Counted from the first letter of the stretch, positions 16,786 through 25,356 are shown. The stretch: 64,000 bases of DNA from Haloplanus litoreus (GCF_042677945.1 NZ_JBHUDN010000014.1); one strand, 5' to 3'. Made by a program: numbers and translations. The notes: generated from the sequence alone by a model not told the origin.

Positions 16786-17580
16786 TTAGATGCCCGCCTC
16801 GAAGTCGTCGAGGGCGTAGGCCGGTTCGGCGCCGCGACGGTCGAGCGTCTCGTTGGCCAGCAGCCAGTAGACGACGGACAGCGCACGCCGACCCTTGTTG
16901 TTCGTCGGGATGACGAGGTCGACGTTGCTGAGCTGATTGTTCGAGTCGCACATGGCGATGACGGGGATGCCGACCGTGATGGCCTCCTTGACCGCCTGTG
17001 AGTCACCGATGGGGTCGGTGACGACCACCACGTCGGGCTCGATGTACCCGTCGTAGTCCGGGTTGGTCAGCGTCCCCGGGATGAACCGCCCGGTGCGGGC
17101 GCGGGCGCCGATGGCCTCGGCGAACTTCTCGGCCGGGAAACGGCCGTACTGCCGCGAGGAGGTCACGAGGACCTGCTCGGGCGAGTAGTTCGCGAGGAAG
17201 TCGGCGGCCGTCCGGATGCGCTGGTCGGTCTGGCTCACGTCCAGCACGTAGAGACCGTCGTCACGGACGCGGTGGATGAACCGCCCCATGTCCTTGGTCT
17301 TCTGCTGGGTGCCGATGTGGACGCCCGCCCCGAGGTAGTCCTCGACCGGGATGAGGAGGTCGGCCTCGTCGTCGGGCATCACGTTCTCGTCGAACGGCGA
17401 GGCGTCGTCGTCCGCAGCCTCGGCGTCCACGTCTTCAGCCTCGGCCGCCTCGTCGGCCGCCTCGGCGGTCGGTTCCTCCGGTTCCTCGGCCCCGGCGTCG
17501 GATTCGGGGGCGTCCTCGGCCTCGGCGGCCGCCGCCTCCTCGTCCTCGACGTCCGGGGATTCGATGTCGTTGTCTGTCAT
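16786..17580 (-). CDS. rps2: Small-subunit ribosomal protein S2 (uS2)
   Basis: 264 residues. The first ~70 are an acidic Glu/Asp/Ala tail typical of haloarchaeal S2. The conserved body follows: YLGAGVHIGTQQKTKDMGRFI, VLVTSSRQYGRFPAEKFAEA, GRFIPGTLTNP, VVTDPIGDSQAVKEA, IPTNNKGRRALSVVYWLLA. It is a 30S component. The ATG overlaps the stop of eno (ATGA), making it the last gene of the minus-strand ribosomal/transcription cluster. Confidence 0.95.
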   Translation of the reverse strand: MTDNDIESPDVEDEEAAAAEAEDAPESDAGAEEPEEPTAEAADEAAEAEDVDAEAADDDASPFDENVMPDDEADLLIPVEDYLGAGVHIGTQQKTKDMGRFIHRVRDDGLYVLDVSQTDQRIRTAADFLANYSPEQVLVTSSRQYGRFPAEKFAEAIGARARTGRFIPGTLTNPDYDGYIEPDVVVVTDPIGDSQAVKEAITVGIPVIAMCDSNNQLSNVDLVIPTNNKGRRALSVVYWLLANETLDRRGAEPAYALDDFEAGI

Positions 17581-18782
17581 ACAGCGTCCTCCGCGATGCG
17601 GATGAGTTCGTTGAGCTTGGCGGTTCGCTCGCCGCCGACCGTCCCCGTCTTGATGAAGGGAGCGCCGGTCGCCACGGCGAGGTGTGCGATGGTCGTGTCC
17701 TCGGTTTCGCCCGAGCGATGCGAGACGACGGCCTCGAGCCCGTTGCGGGTCGCCAGTTCCACCGCATCGACGGCGTCCGAGAGCGTTCCGATCTGGTTGG
17801 GCTTGACGAGGATGGCGTTGCCGGCTTCCTCGTCGATCCCCCGCTGGAGCCGTTCGACGTTGGTGACGAAGAGGTCGTCGCCACAGAGCACCGTCCGGTC
17901 GCCGACCCGGGTCGTCAGGTCGGCGAAGCCGGCGAAGTCGTCCTCCTCGACGGGGTCCTCGACGTACGCGAGGTCGTACTCGTCGACGAGGTCGGCGATG
18001 TAGTCGACCTGTTCGGTCGGCGTCCGCTCGACGTCGCCGTAGCGGTAGACGCCGGCGTCGGCGTCGTAGAGTTCCGACGCCGCCACGTCGAGGCCGACTG
18101 CCACGTCGAAGCCGACGTCTTCGGCCACGTCGTCGGTCGCCGCGGCGACGATCTCGAACGCCTCGGCGTCCGTGACCGTGGGCGCCCACGCGCCCTCGTC
18201 GCCCTTGCCGGCGGGCACGCCCCGCTCGTCGAGCAACTCGCCGATTCGGTCGTGGACCGCGGCGTTGGCGAAGACCGCCTCCGAGACGCTCGGCGCGCCG
18301 TGCGGGACGGCGAGAAACTCCTGGATGTGGGTCGCCTCCTTGGCGTGTTCGCCGCCGCCGACGACGTTCCCGAGCGGAATCGGGAAGTTGTCGCCGCGGA
18401 ACGTGCCGCCGAGGTGCTGATAGAGCGGGGCGCCGAGCACGTCGGCACCGGCCTTCGCGGCCGCCATGGAGATGGCGACGGCGCTGTTGGCGCCGATATT
18501 CGAGAAGTCGTCCGTTCCGTCCGCGGCGTGCAGGGCCGCGTCGACTTCCCGCTGGTTGCCCGCGTGGACCTCGCCCACGAGACGGGGAACGGCGTGTTCG
18601 CGTGCCGATGCGATGGCCTCGCCCGGCGGGAGTTCGATCGCCTCGTACTCGCCGGTTGATGCGCCGCTCGGTGCCGCCGCGCGTCCGAAGCCGCCGGACT
18701 CGGTCAACACGTCGGCTTCGACCGTCGGGTTGCCTCGGGAGTCGAGAATCCGGCGGAGACCCACCGAGCGAATCAGCGTCAT
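17577..18782 (-). CDS. eno: Phosphopyruvate hydratase (enolase)
   Basis: 401 residues. Enolase hallmarks are SRGNPTVEADV, GASTGEYEA, HNIGANSAVAISMA-like NIGANSAVAISMAAAKA, the metal and catalytic segments AYVEDPVEEDDF and LCGDDLFVTN, the lysine loop ILVKPNQIGTLSD, and VVSHRSGETEDTTIAHLAV. It interconverts 2-phosphoglycerate and phosphoenolpyruvate in the cytoplasm. It is embedded in the rpoK-eno-rps2 order conserved in archaea, overlapping both neighbours by 4 nt. Confidence 0.96.
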   Translation of the reverse strand: MTLIRSVGLRRILDSRGNPTVEADVLTESGGFGRAAAPSGASTGEYEAIELPPGEAIASAREHAVPRLVGEVHAGNQREVDAALHAADGTDDFSNIGANSAVAISMAAAKAGADVLGAPLYQHLGGTFRGDNFPIPLGNVVGGGEHAKEATHIQEFLAVPHGAPSVSEAVFANAAVHDRIGELLDERGVPAGKGDEGAWAPTVTDAEAFEIVAAATDDVAEDVGFDVAVGLDVAASELYDADAGVYRYGDVERTPTEQVDYIADLVDEYDLAYVEDPVEEDDFAGFADLTTRVGDRTVLCGDDLFVTNVERLQRGIDEEAGNAILVKPNQIGTLSDAVDAVELATRNGLEAVVSHRSGETEDTTIAHLAVATGAPFIKTGTVGGERTAKLNELIRIAEDAV

Positions 18783-18958
18783 TTGCCCTCCCGCCTGACC
18801 GTGAAGGGGAGTACCCCGGCGTCGTACTCTTCGGCTGCGACGAGAATGGGTTCGCTCTGTTCGGTGTCCACGAGCACCGGCGCGCCGTAGGACACCTGCA
18901 GGGCTCGCGCCCCCAGGATGCGGGCCTTCTCGTACCGATTGTAGCGTCCCTGGCTCAT
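18779..18958 (-). CDS. rpoK: DNA-directed RNA polymerase subunit K (Rpb6/omega-like)
   Basis: 59 residues, read directly from the sequence: MSQGRYNRYEKARILGARA, then LQVSYGAPVL, and a C-terminal EYDAGVLPFTVRREGK. The RYEKARILGARALQ block is the Rpb6/omega signature. The subunit holds the RNA polymerase clamp. It overlaps the ATG of eno by 4 nt and the stop of rpoN by 4 nt, so the three genes are coupled. Confidence 0.95.
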   Translation of the reverse strand: MSQGRYNRYEKARILGARALQVSYGAPVLVDTEQSEPILVAAEEYDAGVLPFTVRREGK

Positions 18959-19146
18959 TGGTAGGGTGAGACGACGTCGACCAGGTCCTTGTGCGAGACG
19001 AACATGCGTCGACAGCAGTGCCGGGTCACGCCCAGGTCGTCGAGCACCTTCGCGGGGTCTTCGCCCGCGTCGAGACGAGCCTGGTACTCCTCCCAGTGCT
19101 CGCCGATGACCTTACCGCACGTGAAACACCGGACTGGGATCATCAT
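18955..19146 (-). CDS. rpoN: DNA-directed RNA polymerase subunit N (Rpb10)
   Basis: 63 residues (62 if the second Met is used). The zinc-binding motif VRCFTCGKVIGEHWEEY has CxxC near the N-terminus, paired with RHCCRRMF, the invariant CC of Rpb10. It is an assembly-platform subunit next to RpoD. Two adjacent ATG codons at 19146 and 19143 cannot be told apart by sequence. Confidence 0.95.
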   Translation of the reverse strand: MMIPVRCFTCGKVIGEHWEEYQARLDAGEDPAKVLDDLGVTRHCCRRMFVSHKDLVDVVSPYQ

Positions 19147-19158
19147 GGGTGGATCACC

Positions 19159-19557
19159 TCAGCGGTAGGACTTCTGGTAGCGGGCCCGCGCACCGGGACC
19201 GCCCCACTTCTTGGGTTCGGACTGGCGCACGTCGTTGACCAGCAGCGACCGGTCGAACTCCATGAACGCGTCGCGGAGTTCGGCGTCGTTGTGATGTTGC
19301 ACCAGTCCGCGAGCGATGGCGGTCCGCACCGCGTCCGCCTGCCCGGCGAAGCCGCCGCCGGAGACGGTCACGTCGATGTCGACCGTATCGCGCAGGTCGT
19401 CGCCCGCGATGCGGAACGGCTCCAGCATCTTCAGACGCGAGAGCTCCGGTTCCACCAGTTCCACGGGTTGGGAGTTGATTCGCACGCGACCCTCGCCTTC
19501 GCGCACCGTGGCGCGGGCGACGGCCGTCTTCTTCTTACCACTCGTGTTGGTTACCAT
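19159..19557 (-). CDS. rps9: Small-subunit ribosomal protein S9 (uS9)
   Basis: 132 residues. It starts MVTNTSGKKKTAVARATVREG, contains GGGFAGQADAVRTAIARGLV, and ends with the conserved RARYQKSYR tail that reaches the P-site tRNA. The C-terminus of the upstream L13 gene overlaps its start by 7 nt. It is part of the L18e-L13-S9-RpoN-RpoK operon. Confidence 0.96.
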   Translation of the reverse strand: MVTNTSGKKKTAVARATVREGEGRVRINSQPVELVEPELSRLKMLEPFRIAGDDLRDTVDIDVTVSGGGFAGQADAVRTAIARGLVQHHNDAELRDAFMEFDRSLLVNDVRQSEPKKWGGPGARARYQKSYR

Positions 19558-19988
19558 GTGACGTTCGCACCCAGTTGTTCGGAGACGTCTCCGAGGGAGA
19601 CGAATTTGATGTTCGAGAGGCGGTTCAGCGACGTGCCGTCGAGCACTTCGCCGTCCTCGTCGAAGGGGTTGCCGACGTAGACGCGGACGTTCTCGAACGC
19701 CTCGCGGCCGCGCGGCTTCTTGTAGGGGAGCATTCCGCGGATCGACCGCTTGAAGATGCGGTCGGGGCGCTTCGGGTAGTACGGCCCGCTGTCGGAGCCG
19801 AGACCCGCGCGCGTGCGGTACGTCTCCATCGTGTCCTCCTCGTTGCCGGTGATGACCGCATCCTCGGCGTTGATGACGGCGACCGTCTCGCCGTCGAGGG
19901 CGCGCTGGGACACCTCGCTGGCGACCCGACCCATGATGCAGTCCCGGGCGTCGACGACGACGTCGGCGTCGAACTCTGCGAGGCTCAT
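19551..19988 (-). CDS. rpl13: Large-subunit ribosomal protein L13 (uL13)
   Basis: 145 residues. DADVVVDARDCIMGRVASEV is followed by NAEDAVITGNE, the PKRPDRIFKRSIRGMLPYKK block (the RGMLP signature) and GREAFENVRVYVGNP. It is a 50S subunit protein. Its ATG overlaps the L18e stop by 4 nt (ATGA). Confidence 0.96.
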   Translation of the reverse strand: MSLAEFDADVVVDARDCIMGRVASEVSQRALDGETVAVINAEDAVITGNEEDTMETYRTRAGLGSDSGPYYPKRPDRIFKRSIRGMLPYKKPRGREAFENVRVYVGNPFDEDGEVLDGTSLNRLSNIKFVSLGDVSEQLGANVTW

Positions 19989-20335
19989 CGAATCACCCGT
20001 ACGTTGGATCCGTCGGGGTTCTCCCCGGCGACGTGTTCCAGTCGCTCGGCGTTCCCGACCTGTTCGATCTTCTGTCGCGCCGTCGACGAGAAGTCGACGG
20101 CCGCGACGGTGACGTTCTTTTCGAGCACACCGCTCCCCAGCACCTTGCCGGGGACGACGACGGTCTCCTCTTCGCGGGCGTATCGTTCGATCTGCCCGAG
20201 GTTGACCTCCGCGTGGGTGCGCCGTGGCTTCTCCAAGCGGTCCGCGACGTCCTGCCAGACACCGGCACCGGACTCGCGGGAAACCGCCTTCAACTCGGCG
20301 ATGAGACTATTGAGTCTCGGATTGGTCTTACTCAT
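19985..20335 (-). CDS. rpl18e: Large-subunit ribosomal protein L18e (eL18)
   Basis: 116 residues. MSKTNPRLNSLIAELKAVSR at the N-terminus and VVVPGKVLGSGVLEKNVTVAA in the middle are diagnostic of archaeal/eukaryal L18e. It heads the L18e-L13-S9-RpoN-RpoK-Eno-S2 run and lies just downstream of tRNA-Leu, so the tRNA is probably processed from the same transcript. Confidence 0.95.
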   Translation of the reverse strand: MSKTNPRLNSLIAELKAVSRESGAGVWQDVADRLEKPRRTHAEVNLGQIERYAREEETVVVPGKVLGSGVLEKNVTVAAVDFSSTARQKIEQVGNAERLEHVAGENPDGSNVRVIR

Positions 20336-20355
20336 TGTCTACCTCCAAAAAGGAG

Positions 20356-20440
20356 TGCAGGGAGCAGGATTTGAACCTGCGGACCCCTATGGGACAGCGC
20401 CCTGAACGCTGCGCCGTTGGCCTGACTTGGCTATCCCTGC
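20356..20440 (-). tRNA. tRNA-Leu (anticodon CAG)
   Basis: 85 nt on the minus strand. The acceptor GCAGGGA pairs with TCCCTGC, with discriminator A. The anticodon loop TTCAGGG is closed by CAGCG/CGCTG, giving CAG. A long variable arm (GTCCCATAGGGGTC) is expected for Leu. The T arm contains GGTTCAAATCC. It lies between rpoD and rpl18e. Confidence 0.95.
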
Positions 20441-20570
20441 ACGCATGTCGCAGTATCGGTCGCCCCTTCAAACCAGTTTCGATTCCGTGGCCCCGCCGGG
20501 CCGCGGCGCTGGTCGCGGCCGCGGGGACGGGGATGGATGTCGATGGTTGGGTCCGGGGCATAGTGGGGTC

Positions 20571-21320
20571 TCAGACTGCGACTTTCGTTTCCAGTTCCGC
20601 CGCACGCTCGCCGATGGACTCGGCGGCGCGCGTGACCAGTTCCTCGACGCTGAACGACCCGTCCGTTTCCACGTGGAAGACGAACGCGTCGGGCACGTCG
20701 GTGACCTCGAGTTCCTTGCCGGGATATCGGGTGGTGAGGTCGTGATCGAACTCGTCGGTCGCGACGAGTTCGCCGTCCTCGGTTTCGATGACCCCGCGAA
20801 GGATGTTCGGCTCCTGTTCGTCGAACTCGCCGGCATCGCCGAGGACTTCGACGCGCTGGAGATGGCGGTAGCCGACGGCCACGCCGCCCTGGTGTTTGGC
20901 GTGGTCGCGGCCCGTTTCGAGGACGGCGTCCGCCTCGAGTTCGATCCGCTGTTGCTCTTTGAGTTCGATGACCGGGATGTTGTCGTCCGCCGGTTCGACC
21001 AGCGGCTCGGACGTCTCGATGTCGCCCGAGTAAGCCGTCGCCGGTCCCTCCACGTCGAGCGCCAGCGTCACCGTCTCGCCCACCTCGAAGTCGTCGAGGG
21101 GGGTCGTCAGTGGCACCAGCCCCAGTCGGAGGCCGATCATCTCGTCGAACATCACCGACGAGTTCTCGACGAACCGGACGGTGTCGATGGAGAAGGTCGG
21201 CACGTCGGCGATCATCGCCCGGCGGATGCCGTTGGCGAAGGCCGGCGAGACCCCTCGTACCAGAAACCGTGCGTTCCGGTCGTCGCGTTCGATGAACTCG
21301 ACCTCGAAGTCGGCTACCAT
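20571..21320 (-). CDS. rpoD: DNA-directed RNA polymerase subunit D (Rpb3/alpha-like)
   Basis: 249 residues. The alpha motif RFLVRGVSPAFANGIRRAMI and the following DEMIGLRLGLVPLTTP are diagnostic. The cysteines of the ferredoxin-like Fe-S domain found in some archaeal D subunits are absent, as expected in haloarchaea. It forms the assembly platform with L, N and P. It is separated from rps11 by 4 nt, in the S13-S4-S11-D order. Confidence 0.95.
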   Translation of the reverse strand: MVADFEVEFIERDDRNARFLVRGVSPAFANGIRRAMIADVPTFSIDTVRFVENSSVMFDEMIGLRLGLVPLTTPLDDFEVGETVTLALDVEGPATAYSGDIETSEPLVEPADDNIPVIELKEQQRIELEADAVLETGRDHAKHQGGVAVGYRHLQRVEVLGDAGEFDEQEPNILRGVIETEDGELVATDEFDHDLTTRYPGKELEVTDVPDAFVFHVETDGSFSVEELVTRAAESIGERAAELETKVAV

Positions 21321-21324
21321 GATG

Positions 21325-21714
21325 TTAGAGGCGGCTGTTTTTCGGCGCGCGAGTACCGTCGTGCGGCATCGGCGTCACGTCCTCGATGCGGCCGATCTCG
21401 AGACCGGCACGGGCGAGCGCGCGGATCGTCGCCTGCGCGCCCGGCCCGGGGGACTTGTTGCCGTTGCCACCGGGGCCGCGCACGCGAACGTGGACGCCCT
21501 CTACGCCGGCCGCGAGGACTTCCTCGGCGACCGTCTCGGCCATCTGCATGGCCGCGTAGGGCGACGCCTCGTCGCGGTTCTGTTTCACGACCGTCCCGCC
21601 ACTCGACTTGGCGATGGTCTCGGCACCCGTCTGGTCGGTGACCGTAATCAGGGTGTTGTTGAACGATGCGTGGACGTGGGCGATACCCCACTTGTCCTGT
21701 TCTTCTGCGCTCAT
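21325..21714 (-). CDS. rps11: Small-subunit ribosomal protein S11 (uS11)
   Basis: 129 residues. It begins MSAEEQDKWGIAHVHASFNN, contains TLITVTDQTGAETIAKSSGG and GVHVRVRGPGGNGNKSPGPG, and ends with VTPMPHDGTRAPKNSRL, the conserved tail of archaeal S11. Its ATG overlaps the S4 stop by 4 nt. Confidence 0.96.
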   Translation of the reverse strand: MSAEEQDKWGIAHVHASFNNTLITVTDQTGAETIAKSSGGTVVKQNRDEASPYAAMQMAETVAEEVLAAGVEGVHVRVRGPGGNGNKSPGPGAQATIRALARAGLEIGRIEDVTPMPHDGTRAPKNSRL

Positions 21715-22238
21715 TCTTGGGCCTCCGCGCGTTCAGGATGCAGGTCGTCCGCGAGCGGACTGTTCTCGTCGAAGGCGACGGTCGGCTGTTCGTCGACCTC
21801 CACCTTCTTCGACGGGGTCTGTACACGCGCACCGTCGACGGTGATGTGGCCGTGACTGACGAACTGTCGAGCCTGCTGGGGCGTGTGTGCCAGCCCCTTC
21901 CGGTAGACGACCGTCTGCAGTCGTCGTTCGAGCAGGTCCGTCACCTCGAGCGAGAGGACGTCACTGATGTCGTCCTCGCTCCCGAGGATGCCGATCCGCT
22001 GGAGGCGGGCGACGAAGTCGCTGCCGGCCTCCGCGGCCGTCTCGACGTCGCCCTGGGCGTCGCCGAGCAGTCGTCGCGCCTCGCGGCGCATGGACCGCAG
22101 TTCGGACTGTGCCCGCCAGAACTCCTCTTTGTTCTTCAGGCCGTAGCGACCGAGGAGGTCCGCTTCCTCCGCGATACGCTCGCCCTGATACGGGTGATTC
22201 GGCGTTTCGTAGAACTTGGTGTTCTTGCCGGTCGTCAT
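21711..22238 (-). CDS. rps4: Small-subunit ribosomal protein S4 (uS4)
   Basis: 175 residues. An N-terminal segment (KFYETPNHPYQGERIAEEAD, YGLKNKEEFWRAQSELRSMR) precedes an S4 RNA-binding domain: LERRLQTVVYRKGLAHTPQQ and ARQFVSHGHITVDGARVQTP. It is a primary 16S rRNA-binding protein. It is separated from rps13 by 3 nt. Confidence 0.96.
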   Translation of the reverse strand: MTTGKNTKFYETPNHPYQGERIAEEADLLGRYGLKNKEEFWRAQSELRSMRREARRLLGDAQGDVETAAEAGSDFVARLQRIGILGSEDDISDVLSLEVTDLLERRLQTVVYRKGLAHTPQQARQFVSHGHITVDGARVQTPSKKVEVDEQPTVAFDENSPLADDLHPERAEAQE

Positions 22239-22241
22239 GGG

Positions 22242-22766
22242 TTAGGCCTCTTCCTCCTCGGCGGCTTCTTCGGCCATGTCTTCCTTGATGGCCTCGACGT
22301 TGACGCCGATGGTGCCTTCGGTGCGGCCGGTGGACTTCGTCCGCTGGCCGCGCACCTTCTGTCCGCGCTTGTGCCGGACGCCACGGTAGGAGTCGATCAT
22401 CTTCATGCGATTGACGTCCTGTGTGCGCGTCTGGCTGAGGTTGGAGCCGACTCGATGGCTGCTCTCGCCGGTGTAGAAGTCGTTCCGGCGGTTCACCATC
22501 CACTCGGGGACTTCGTCGGCGAAGTTCTCCACGACCTCGATCACGCGGTCGATTTCGTCGTCGTCGAGTCGCCCGAACGTGGCTGTTCGATCCACGTCGG
22601 CCGCGTCGGCGACGATGCGCGCCGTGCGCTTGCCGATGCCGTTCATGTCGGTGAGGCTCCGCTCGACGGCCTTCGTCCCGTCGAGGTCGGTCTGTCCGAT
22701 TCGGACGAAGTACCGAAGGTCTTCGTCGTCCTCGGGGGAGCCGTCCTGTGGTTCTTCTGCACTCAT
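22242..22766 (-). CDS. rps13: Small-subunit ribosomal protein S13 (uS13)
   Basis: 174 residues from the ATG at 22766. It contains LRYFVRIGQTDLDGTKAVER, NGIGKRTARIV (helix-hairpin-helix) and YRGVRHKRGQKVRGQRTKST, with an acidic C-terminal tail (EEAAEEEEA). It is a 30S head protein. Upstream in-frame sequence runs into the tRNA-Ser gene, so the longer ORF is not coding. Confidence 0.95.
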   Translation of the reverse strand: MSAEEPQDGSPEDDEDLRYFVRIGQTDLDGTKAVERSLTDMNGIGKRTARIVADAADVDRTATFGRLDDDEIDRVIEVVENFADEVPEWMVNRRNDFYTGESSHRVGSNLSQTRTQDVNRMKMIDSYRGVRHKRGQKVRGQRTKSTGRTEGTIGVNVEAIKEDMAEEAAEEEEA

Positions 22767-22783
22767 GGATATGTGGGTGCGAG

Positions 22784-22868
22784 CGTTGCGGCGGGGATTC
22801 GAACCCCGGAGGCTTGACGCCACAGAGTTAGCAACCCTGCGCCTTGGGCCAGGCTTGGCTACCGCAAC
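22784..22868 (-). tRNA. tRNA-Ser (anticodon GCT)
   Basis: 85 nt on the minus strand. The acceptor GTTGCGG pairs with CCGCAAC, with discriminator G. The anticodon loop TTGCTAA, closed by CAGGG/CTCTG, gives GCT, reading AGC/AGU. The variable arm is long. It leads the S13-S4-S11-RpoD transcript. Confidence 0.95.
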
Positions 22869-22994
22869 ACCTGCGTTCGTATCGTCGCCCGCGCAAACCC
22901 GACGGGTTTGCTGGCAGGTGGGTTGGTTCACAACCCATCGACCTCTCGGACTCGGGGCCGGACGCCCCTGCAGCGTATGCACTCGGATGAACCC

Positions 22995-23022
22995 GGGGAC
23001 GATACTTAAACATCACGAAAGG
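22995..23022 (-). promoter_or_regulatory. Promoter of the tRNA-Ser/S13 cluster
   Basis: On the minus strand CTTTCGTGATG-TTTAAGTATC provides a BRE/TATA-like element about 130 nt before the tRNA-Ser 5' end. It is AT-rich against very GC-rich DNA. The rest of 22869-23131 shows no gene. Confidence 0.5.
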
Positions 23023-23131
23023 CCGGGGACGTGTGCCGGCCTCGCACGGCGGCGGCGGAGGAGAGCGACCGGGGGGCGTTCGTACGGACCGTTGTACGCC
23101 GGTTTCGGCGGTCACCACCCCCGTTGTCGGC

Positions 23132-23163
23132 GGCCGGGACACGGTGACGACGGTCCGTATCAG
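23132..23163 (-). repeat. Dispersed 3'-end element, copy 1 (moaA)
   Basis: On the minus strand it starts CTGATACGGACCGTCGT and continues CACCGTGTCCCGGCC; its TGA is the moaA stop codon. Related copies lie at 25962-25993 and 28050-28081. Confidence 0.65.
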
Positions 23164-24167
23164 ACGGTCGGTGCGCCGAGGTACTCCTCGTTGATCTCCC
23201 ACTCCCCCTCGTCGTTCCGGATCATGTACTCGCCGTAGTAGGGGACGCGGTTGGCGACGGTTTCCCGGAACGTCTCGCGGATCTCGTCTTTGGTCATCTC
23301 ACCCATCGACCGGAGGTCGTCGTTGCGGTTGAGACAGCCCTTGAGGTACCCCTCGTGGGTGACGCGAACTCGGTGGCAGTTGGCACAGAAGGTGGGGTTC
23401 TCGACTGGGTCGACGATTTCGACCATTCCCCGTGCTCCCGGCTCCGCGACCCGGGCGTCCGGATCGGTCCCGCTCACCCAGTAGCGTTTCCGGTCGTGCA
23501 TCTCCCGGTGTTCCACCTCGTCGGCGATGTCGGCCAGCCAGTCGTGGACGCGTCCGATGTCGATGTTCCACTCCGGCTTGCCCGTGAGTTCGGGCATGTA
23601 CTCGATGAGCTGCAGCTGGAGCCCGTCGTTCTCGGCGACGTGGTCGACCATCCCTTCCACGTACCCCGCAGTGTGTTCGAAGACGACCATGTTCAGCTTC
23701 ACGGGGTCCAGTCCCGCGTCGAGCGCCGCGTCGACGCCCTCCATCACCCTCTCGTAGGCGCCGGATTTCGTGATTTCGGCGAAGGCCTCCGGCTCCAGAG
23801 CGTCCTGAGAGACGTTGACGCGTTCGAGGCCGGCGTCGACCAGCGCCTCCGCCCGTCCGGGGAGGTAGGTCCCGTTGGTCGTCATCGACACTTCCATCGA
23901 GTTGGGCGTCCGTCGGATGATCTCCTCGAGGTCGTCCCGGAGCATCGGCTCCCCGCCGGTGAACTTCACGCTGTCGACGTCGAACTCCGCGGCGACCTCC
24001 AGAAAGCGGACGATGTCCGCCGTCGACATCTCGTCGTCCTGTGGCTCCATCGGGCCCCGGGTGTCACCGAGCCCCTCGTTGTGACAGTAGACACAGTCGA
24101 AGTTACAGCGGTCGGTGAGCGAGACGCGCACGCCCGACACCTCTCTCCCGAAATCGTCCTCCAGCAT
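23160..24167 (-). CDS. moaA: GTP 3',8-cyclase MoaA (molybdenum cofactor biosynthesis)
   Basis: 335 residues. The radical-SAM cluster motif is CNFDCVYC near residue 20, preceded by GVRVSLTDR. The SAM-binding GGEP lies in VKFTGGEPMLRDDL. The C-terminal second cluster is CANCHRVRVTHEGYLKGC. It converts GTP to 3',8-cyclo-GTP, the first step of molybdopterin synthesis. The cofactor is needed by NarG at the end of this window, though the loci are 35 kb apart. It is transcribed divergently from mrp. Confidence 0.94.
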   Translation of the reverse strand: MLEDDFGREVSGVRVSLTDRCNFDCVYCHNEGLGDTRGPMEPQDDEMSTADIVRFLEVAAEFDVDSVKFTGGEPMLRDDLEEIIRRTPNSMEVSMTTNGTYLPGRAEALVDAGLERVNVSQDALEPEAFAEITKSGAYERVMEGVDAALDAGLDPVKLNMVVFEHTAGYVEGMVDHVAENDGLQLQLIEYMPELTGKPEWNIDIGRVHDWLADIADEVEHREMHDRKRYWVSGTDPDARVAEPGARGMVEIVDPVENPTFCANCHRVRVTHEGYLKGCLNRNDDLRSMGEMTKDEIRETFRETVANRVPYYGEYMIRNDEGEWEINEEYLGAPTV

Positions 24168-24223
24168 TCTACCCGAGACTTCGTCCGAAGAGGCTTAAAT
24201 GGAGACCCTTCGGGGCGGTCTAT

Positions 24224-24241
24224 GTAACTGATAGCAGTTAC
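24224..24241. promoter_or_regulatory. Palindromic operator candidate between moaA and mrp
   Basis: GTAACTG-ATAG-CAGTTAC is a perfect 7-bp inverted repeat with a 4-nt spacer, 57 nt upstream of the moaA start and about 87 nt before mrp. A second inverted repeat, CCGCCG-N7-CGGCGG, follows at 24248-24266. The placement in a divergent promoter suggests a regulator site. Confidence 0.5.
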
Positions 24242-24327
24242 ACCACGCCGCCGGTAATTACGGCGGTCGGTTTCGTTCGGCCTGGGTGCGACAAAACCCT
24301 TATCCGGCGCTCACGCCGAGGCTGTCC

Positions 24328-25356
24328 ATGGACGAAGCCGACGTACGGGAGCTGCTCGGGGGCGTCGAGGACCCCGATCTCGGTGACGACATCGTATCGC
24401 TGGGCCTGGTCAACGGCGTGGCGGTTGAGGACGGGGTCGCGAAGGTGTCTCTGGCCCTCGGGGCGCCGTACGCACCCACGGAGAGCGCCATCGCCGCGGA
24501 CGTTCGAGAGACCCTCACAGACGCCGGACTGGAGGTAGAACTCACTGCCAAGCGGCCGGCCGCCCTACGTGACGACGAGGTGTTGCCGGGCGTGAAAAAC
24601 GTCGTCGCCGTCGCCTCCGGGAAGGGCGGCGTGGGCAAATCGACGGTCGCCGTGAACCTCGCGGCCGGGCTGTCGAAACTGGGCGCCCGCGTCGGCCTGT
24701 TCGACACCGACGTGTACGGCCCGAACGTCCCCCGGATGCTCGACTCCGAAGACCCGCCGACCGCGACGGACGACGACACCATCATCCCGCCCGAGCGCTA
24801 CGGCGTGAAGCTCATCAGCATGGCCTTCATGGTCGGCGAGGACGACCCGGTCATCTGGCGCGGCCCGATGGTCCACCAAGTGCTCACCCAACTCGTCGAG
24901 GACGTCGAGTGGGGCGAACTCGACTACCTCGTCCTCGACTTGCCGCCGGGTACGGGTGACACCCAGCTCACCATCCTCCAGACGCTCCCGCTCACCGGCG
25001 CCGTCATCGTCACGACGCCCGAGGAGGTGGCCGTCGACGACGCTCGCAAAGGTATCCGGATGTTCGGCCGCCACGACACGAACGTCCTCGGCCTCATCGA
25101 GAACATGAGCAGCTTCGTCTGCCCGGACTGTGGCGGCGAACACGACGTGTTCGGCTCCGGCGGCGGGCGGGGCCTCGCGGAGGCGAACAACCTCCCCTAC
25201 CTCGGCGGCGTTCCCCTAGACCCCGAGATCAGAACCGGCGGCGAGCCGATGGTACTGAAAGAGGACAACCCCACGGCCGACGCCTTCCGCGTCATCACCG
25301 AGGACGTGGCCAACAACGTCGGCGTGGTCAACCGTCGCCGCGTCTCGAACTCCTGA
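24328..25356 (+). CDS. apbC: Mrp/NBP35-family iron-sulfur carrier ATPase with N-terminal MIP18 domain
   Basis: 342 residues. Residues 1-85 are a MIP18/DUF59 domain (MDEADVRELLGGVEDPDLGD). The ATPase has the deviant Walker A GKGGVGKST and YLVLDLPPGTGDTQL (Walker B). The Fe-S cluster CxxC is in FVCPDCGGEHD. It carries and transfers Fe-S clusters to apoproteins in the cytoplasm. The start at 24328 follows CTTATCC with promoter-like spacing; an ATG-less extension upstream is unlikely. Confidence 0.93.
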   Translation: MDEADVRELLGGVEDPDLGDDIVSLGLVNGVAVEDGVAKVSLALGAPYAPTESAIAADVRETLTDAGLEVELTAKRPAALRDDEVLPGVKNVVAVASGKGGVGKSTVAVNLAAGLSKLGARVGLFDTDVYGPNVPRMLDSEDPPTATDDDTIIPPERYGVKLISMAFMVGEDDPVIWRGPMVHQVLTQLVEDVEWGELDYLVLDLPPGTGDTQLTILQTLPLTGAVIVTTPEEVAVDDARKGIRMFGRHDTNVLGLIENMSSFVCPDCGGEHDVFGSGGGRGLAEANNLPYLGGVPLDPEIRTGGEPMVLKEDNPTADAFRVITEDVANNVGVVNRRRVSNS

